Part shown: in pieces, positions 6,599 to 8,856 of the stretch
How the letters are laid out: every line of letters starts with the position of its first letter
How positions within the stretch are numbered: the stretch's first letter is position 1
Source of the DNA: CAZJDM01 sp964544765
GTDB taxonomy: Bacteria; Bdellovibrionota_B; Oligoflexia; CAYFLR01
Assembly (NCBI GenBank): GCA_964544765.1
Contig: CAZJDM010000169.1
Span: forward strand, 1 to 8,856
Direction of reading: 5' to 3'
Length of the DNA stretch: 8,856 nucleotides
Notes under the pieces: generated by a model
The model's database searches: none
What the model saw: the letters and a program-made list of their open reading frames with translations, nothing else
Told to the model about the DNA's origin: nothing
Made by a program: the position numbers and the translations under genes

Positions 6599-7005
6599 TG
6601 TTTATTGATTACGCGGGCGTTGTTTTAGTTGAATTCAAAAAACCTCATCTTAATGTATTATTAATTCAATATAAAAATACTACAACATGGGATTTTCCCC
6701 ATATTAACCTAAAAGACACTGAAACCGAAGAACAAGGTGCGATTCGGTCTTGTAACGAACTATTGGGTCACCAACCATCACTGCTGCCTAATTATCAGAT
6801 ATTAGATGAGAAAGGTGGCATTTATTTTGTAGCTAAAAGTTCTCCTTTCAAGGCTCAAAAACACCCTTCTATTGATAAATTTGCATGGTTCAAGTTGTCT
6901 TATGCTAAGCAAAAACTAAATAACCCTCTTAAAACTAGAATTATGGCTCAAGCTATTGGAAAAATCACTAATACTAATCCAGATCGATGGATCACCAAAT
7001 TTTAA
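6598..7005 (+). CDS. Nudix-fold-like protein with a degenerate catalytic box
   Basis: The 135-aa product begins AGVVLVEFKK at residues 6-15 and continues LNVLLIQYKNTTTWDFPH at 18-35, the layout of Ap4A-hydrolase-like Nudix proteins (typically AGAIIF...LLLQ...WGFPKGH). The Nudix box GX5EX7REUXEEXGU should follow, but here residues 42-57 read ETEEQGAIRSCNELLG. The Arg and final Gly remain, while the REUXEE core has become RSCNEL, so of its three Glu residues only one is left. Hydrolysis of nucleoside diphosphate derivatives is therefore doubtful; a ligand-binding or regulatory role is more likely. WFKLSYAKQKLNNP near 97-110 matches the C-terminal Nudix helix region. The ATG overlaps the TAA of the 49-aa gene by one base, so the two are translationally coupled and share a promoter. 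The fold assignment rests on motif order only. Confidence 0.62.
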   Translation: MFIDYAGVVLVEFKKPHLNVLLIQYKNTTTWDFPHINLKDTETEEQGAIRSCNELLGHQPSLLPNYQILDEKGGIYFVAKSSPFKAQKHPSIDKFAWFKLSYAKQKLNNPLKTRIMAQAIGKITNTNPDRWITKF

Positions 7006-7014
7006 CCAACTATA

Positions 7015-7030
7015 GTGCGACCATGATTGT
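7015..7030 (+). repeat. Single arm related to the 1195-1226 inverted repeat
   Basis: GTGCGACCATGATTGT agrees with the reverse-complemented arm 1211-1226 at 13 of 16 positions (all three differences are transitions), and with arm 1195-1210 at 12 of 16. Like that element it starts shortly after a stop codon (9 bp here), and it is upstream of a promoter, 40 bp before the TATAAT at 7070. Confidence 0.35.
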
Positions 7031-7046
7031 GGTAATTATTTTTACT

Positions 7047-7075
7047 GTGACATTTATTAAAACTCAGGTTATAAT
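7047..7075 (+). promoter_or_regulatory. Strong promoter with a predicted leaderless start
   Basis: GTGACA (7047-7052, five of six to TTGACA), a 17-bp spacer and a perfect TATAAT (7070-7075). The ATG of the next gene begins at 7082, about where transcription should begin, so the mRNA would have essentially no 5' leader. Confidence 0.7.
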
Positions 7076-7081
7076 CGTATT

Positions 7082-7525
7082 ATGCCTTACAAAAAACTAC
7101 CTCTCAAGAATGCCATCTCCTCTGATCTTTTTATAAAAGGTATCGTATACTATCCTCAAATACATGATAAAAACGGTGACACTTGGACATTTTTTATCAA
7201 GAAAGACTCTACAACCACTGACCCCAAAGGAAATCAAAAAATTACTTTTACGCAATATGCAAAATGCGAATTTAAATTATCCAGGTTATTTAAAAACAAA
7301 GAAGATTATCGAAACAGAGTAAAAGAAATCCTACAAAAGGAAAACTTTGGTTTTACCATTACGAGAGATTCCTTTGAGGAGTATTTTGAAGATAGATTAC
7401 AAGCTAGGACCACCAAAGCATTTGAGGAATTCAAGAATGAGATAAATCAAAATAGTTACATTAAAAAGAAAGAAACTCTCATCAATAAAAGATTTGAAAA
7501 CTCTTTCAATTTTGGTGGAGTTTAG
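7082..7525 (+). CDS. 147-aa protein of unknown function
   Basis: I do not recognise this protein. It has no signal peptide and no membrane span, so it is probably cytoplasmic. Residues 15-62 look strand-rich (LFIKGIVYYPQ, DTWTFFIKKDS, KITFTQYAKCEFKL). From about 66 onward it becomes charged and helical (LFKNKEDYRNRVKEILQKEN, SFEEYFEDRLQARTTKAFEE), with a Lys-rich tail ending NSFNFGGV. It has a single cysteine at 62. There is no Shine-Dalgarno, no second Met, and a strong promoter whose predicted start falls on the ATG, so it is probably read from a leaderless mRNA. It is followed, 25 bp on, by the convergent barrel-like gene; no clear terminator is visible between them. Confidence 0.7.
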   Translation: MPYKKLPLKNAISSDLFIKGIVYYPQIHDKNGDTWTFFIKKDSTTTDPKGNQKITFTQYAKCEFKLSRLFKNKEDYRNRVKEILQKENFGFTITRDSFEEYFEDRLQARTTKAFEEFKNEINQNSYIKKKETLINKRFENSFNFGGV

Positions 7526-7550
7526 TAACTTATCACTTAACAAGTAACGA

Positions 7551-8856
7551 TTAGAACAGACCAAAGATACCATACCTAATACGACGACGGATCTTTTTCA
7601 AATCGGGAATCCCATAATCATATTCCAACCTAAGACCTACTTCCTGAAAGGAATAGTCAACCACACTGGGATGATCTGAATTAATTACATCATAAAACAT
7701 TCGAAAACGAATGGCATGACGTTTCCAAAAGGATATAAAAAAATTCAATTCAAAACTAGTTTGAGTTGTAGACAAATCAATAGTTTCAGGTTGCAATCTA
7801 TTTTCTCTATCTAAATTGGGCATGATGTCACTTACATCTGAAGCCTTAGGTAAGCGCAATCGGGGTTTATCGTAATAACTCTTTTGATATATACCCAATA
7901 ATCTTACAATGAACCAATTAGCAAAGCCAACATCTGCTGCCATCATCCCACCCATATCACTACGATCGAACATTTGCGAACCATAAGCTAATTTCTTATA
8001 AAATCCCTCAAAATATATATTACTGTTATACTCGGGAAAGAATATATCCTGGCTACCATGAAAAGAAAGGACCTGATAACTCAACAAAGAATCAACAAAA
8101 TTGGGATGATATTCCAAACTGGTAAATACTCTTGATCTCATTATATCCCAATATTCTAACGCTATCCAAGGCAATATCCTTCTAGCACTAGAATCAGGAG
8201 TTGAAATACCATCCTCTCGTAGAATATCTAAAAAGACATAATCAAATAGAAAATTATATCCCACTGTAAACGGCTTAAATGTGTAATTTTGGTCAATCAT
8301 TAACTCATGAATAATATACCATTTATCACCACTTAATGGAAAAGGAGCATCGTCATTCTCTTGATATCGTTTTATAGTTTTCCAATTAGTAAAAGAATTA
8401 CTATAAAGGTTATATTCCATTCTTGAAGCTAATTTGAATACACTTAAAGGTCCTACCCCTATGGTTATACCTGGAGCCAGAACCTGTTCAGAAACTGTAT
8501 GCAATCCTTGAGTGTAATCAATTGCGGTGGTTGTTACTCTTTGAACTAATAATTGTTCTACACCCACGGCACTCATCATATATAGAATATCGAATAACTG
8601 AAGAAGTTCATAATCTTCTTCAATAGTAAAAGCCGTCAAATTAGGGTTCCATTGAAAATTCTTCATATTCTTTTGCTCTTCATCATAATCCTTAATGGTA
8701 ACCAAATTTCGTTTAGCCTTATTTTTTAGTTCCTTATTTTGAGCGAATTTAAGATAACTCTCAAAATATTTTTTTGCCTTTTGTTTATTTTTCTGCTTGG
8801 CATAAGCTATAGCTAAATAATAAACCGCATCGCGCGAATACTCTCCTTTTAAGCGA
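7551..8856 (-). CDS. C-terminal part of a TPR plus outer-membrane barrel-like protein (partial)
   Basis: The frame is open to the right window edge, so the true start lies outside. The codon at 8705 is an internal TTG (Leu), not a start. The visible 434 residues begin with one tetratricopeptide-like motif coded at about 8733-8834 (RDAVYYLAIAYAKQKN, then KQKAKKYFESYLKFAQN), which fits the 34-residue TPR pattern with Leu7, Tyr11, Ala20 and Phe24. A Lys-rich linker follows, then about 380 residues rich in aromatic and amphipathic strands (LASRMEYNLYS, FTVGYNFLFDYVFL, FELNFFISFWKRHAIRFRMFYDV, FQEVGLRLEYDYGI). The protein ends YGIFGLF, with a terminal Phe as in many barrel proteins recognised by the BAM complex. 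This suggests periplasmic TPR repeats fused to an outer-membrane barrel; I cannot name the family. It converges with the 147-aa gene. Confidence 0.72.
   Translation of the reverse strand, partial: RLKGEYSRDAVYYLAIAYAKQKNKQKAKKYFESYLKFAQNKELKNKAKRNLVTIKDYDEEQKNMKNFQWNPNLTAFTIEEDYELLQLFDILYMMSAVGVEQLLVQRVTTTAIDYTQGLHTVSEQVLAPGITIGVGPLSVFKLASRMEYNLYSNSFTNWKTIKRYQENDDAPFPLSGDKWYIIHELMIDQNYTFKPFTVGYNFLFDYVFLDILREDGISTPDSSARRILPWIALEYWDIMRSRVFTSLEYHPNFVDSLLSYQVLSFHGSQDIFFPEYNSNIYFEGFYKKLAYGSQMFDRSDMGGMMAADVGFANWFIVRLLGIYQKSYYDKPRLRLPKASDVSDIMPNLDRENRLQPETIDLSTTQTSFELNFFISFWKRHAIRFRMFYDVINSDHPSVVDYSFQEVGLRLEYDYGIPDLKKIRRRIRYGIFGLF

Noticed and set aside
7526..7550. Possible terminator between the convergent genes (ACTT-AAC-AAGT)
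   Set aside because: The stem is only four A/T-rich pairs with no T-run, too weak to call a terminator.
1..8856. CRISPR arrays, tRNA or rRNA genes, insertion sequences
   Set aside because: No spaced direct repeats, cloverleaf patterns, rRNA segments or transposase motifs were seen on either strand by eye.

Overview
The window is low in GC, with A/T-rich codon use throughout, and has compact bacterial gene packing. Several products point to a diderm (Gram-negative) bacterium. Two genes look like outer-membrane beta-barrels (1278-1994 and the partial gene at 7551-8856), and the second ends in an aromatic residue (Phe) as many barrels do. The housekeeping genes (RlmL-like THUMP methyltransferase, PepF/M3 oligopeptidase, Dus, GT2 glycosyltransferase) are of ordinary chromosomal types. 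The GT2-dus pair and the barrel genes made me think of low-GC deltaproteobacteria or Bdellovibrio-like lineages, but this is a weak inference and I cannot name a taxon. I saw no phage, transposon, CRISPR, tRNA or rRNA signal.

Layout. Positions 44-3962 carry three plus-strand genes: an RlmL-like 23S rRNA guanine-N2 methyltransferase, a small secreted barrel-like protein, and a complete zinc oligoendopeptidase F. Positions 3989-5915 carry a minus-strand pair, a GT2 glycosyltransferase followed by a tRNA-dihydrouridine synthase, with one base between the stop and the next start. Their junction lies in three tandem copies of a 7-bp unit. Positions 6039-7525 hold four small plus-strand genes: an unrecognised secreted 112-aa protein, an unannotated 49-aa Lys/Arg-rich protein with a strong promoter and Shine-Dalgarno, a Nudix-like protein with a broken catalytic box overlapping its stop by one base, and a 147-aa orphan that appears to have a leaderless promoter. 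Positions 7551-8856 are the C-terminal part of a minus-strand TPR plus barrel-like protein that runs off the right edge.

How the genes relate. RNA modification and translation is a recurring theme: the rRNA methyltransferase, the tRNA dihydrouridine synthase, and possibly the 49-aa basic protein, which resembles a small ribosome-associated protein in composition only. Envelope functions form the second theme (two barrels, a secreted small protein, a glycosyltransferase). The most unusual parts are the GT2-dus heptamer junction, where losing one repeat unit would fuse the two frames, the basic-protein/degenerate-Nudix operon, and the Thr/Asn microsatellite inside dus. I do not see a defence system or a clearly new multi-gene system; the best candidate for something undescribed is the 6449-7525 cluster.
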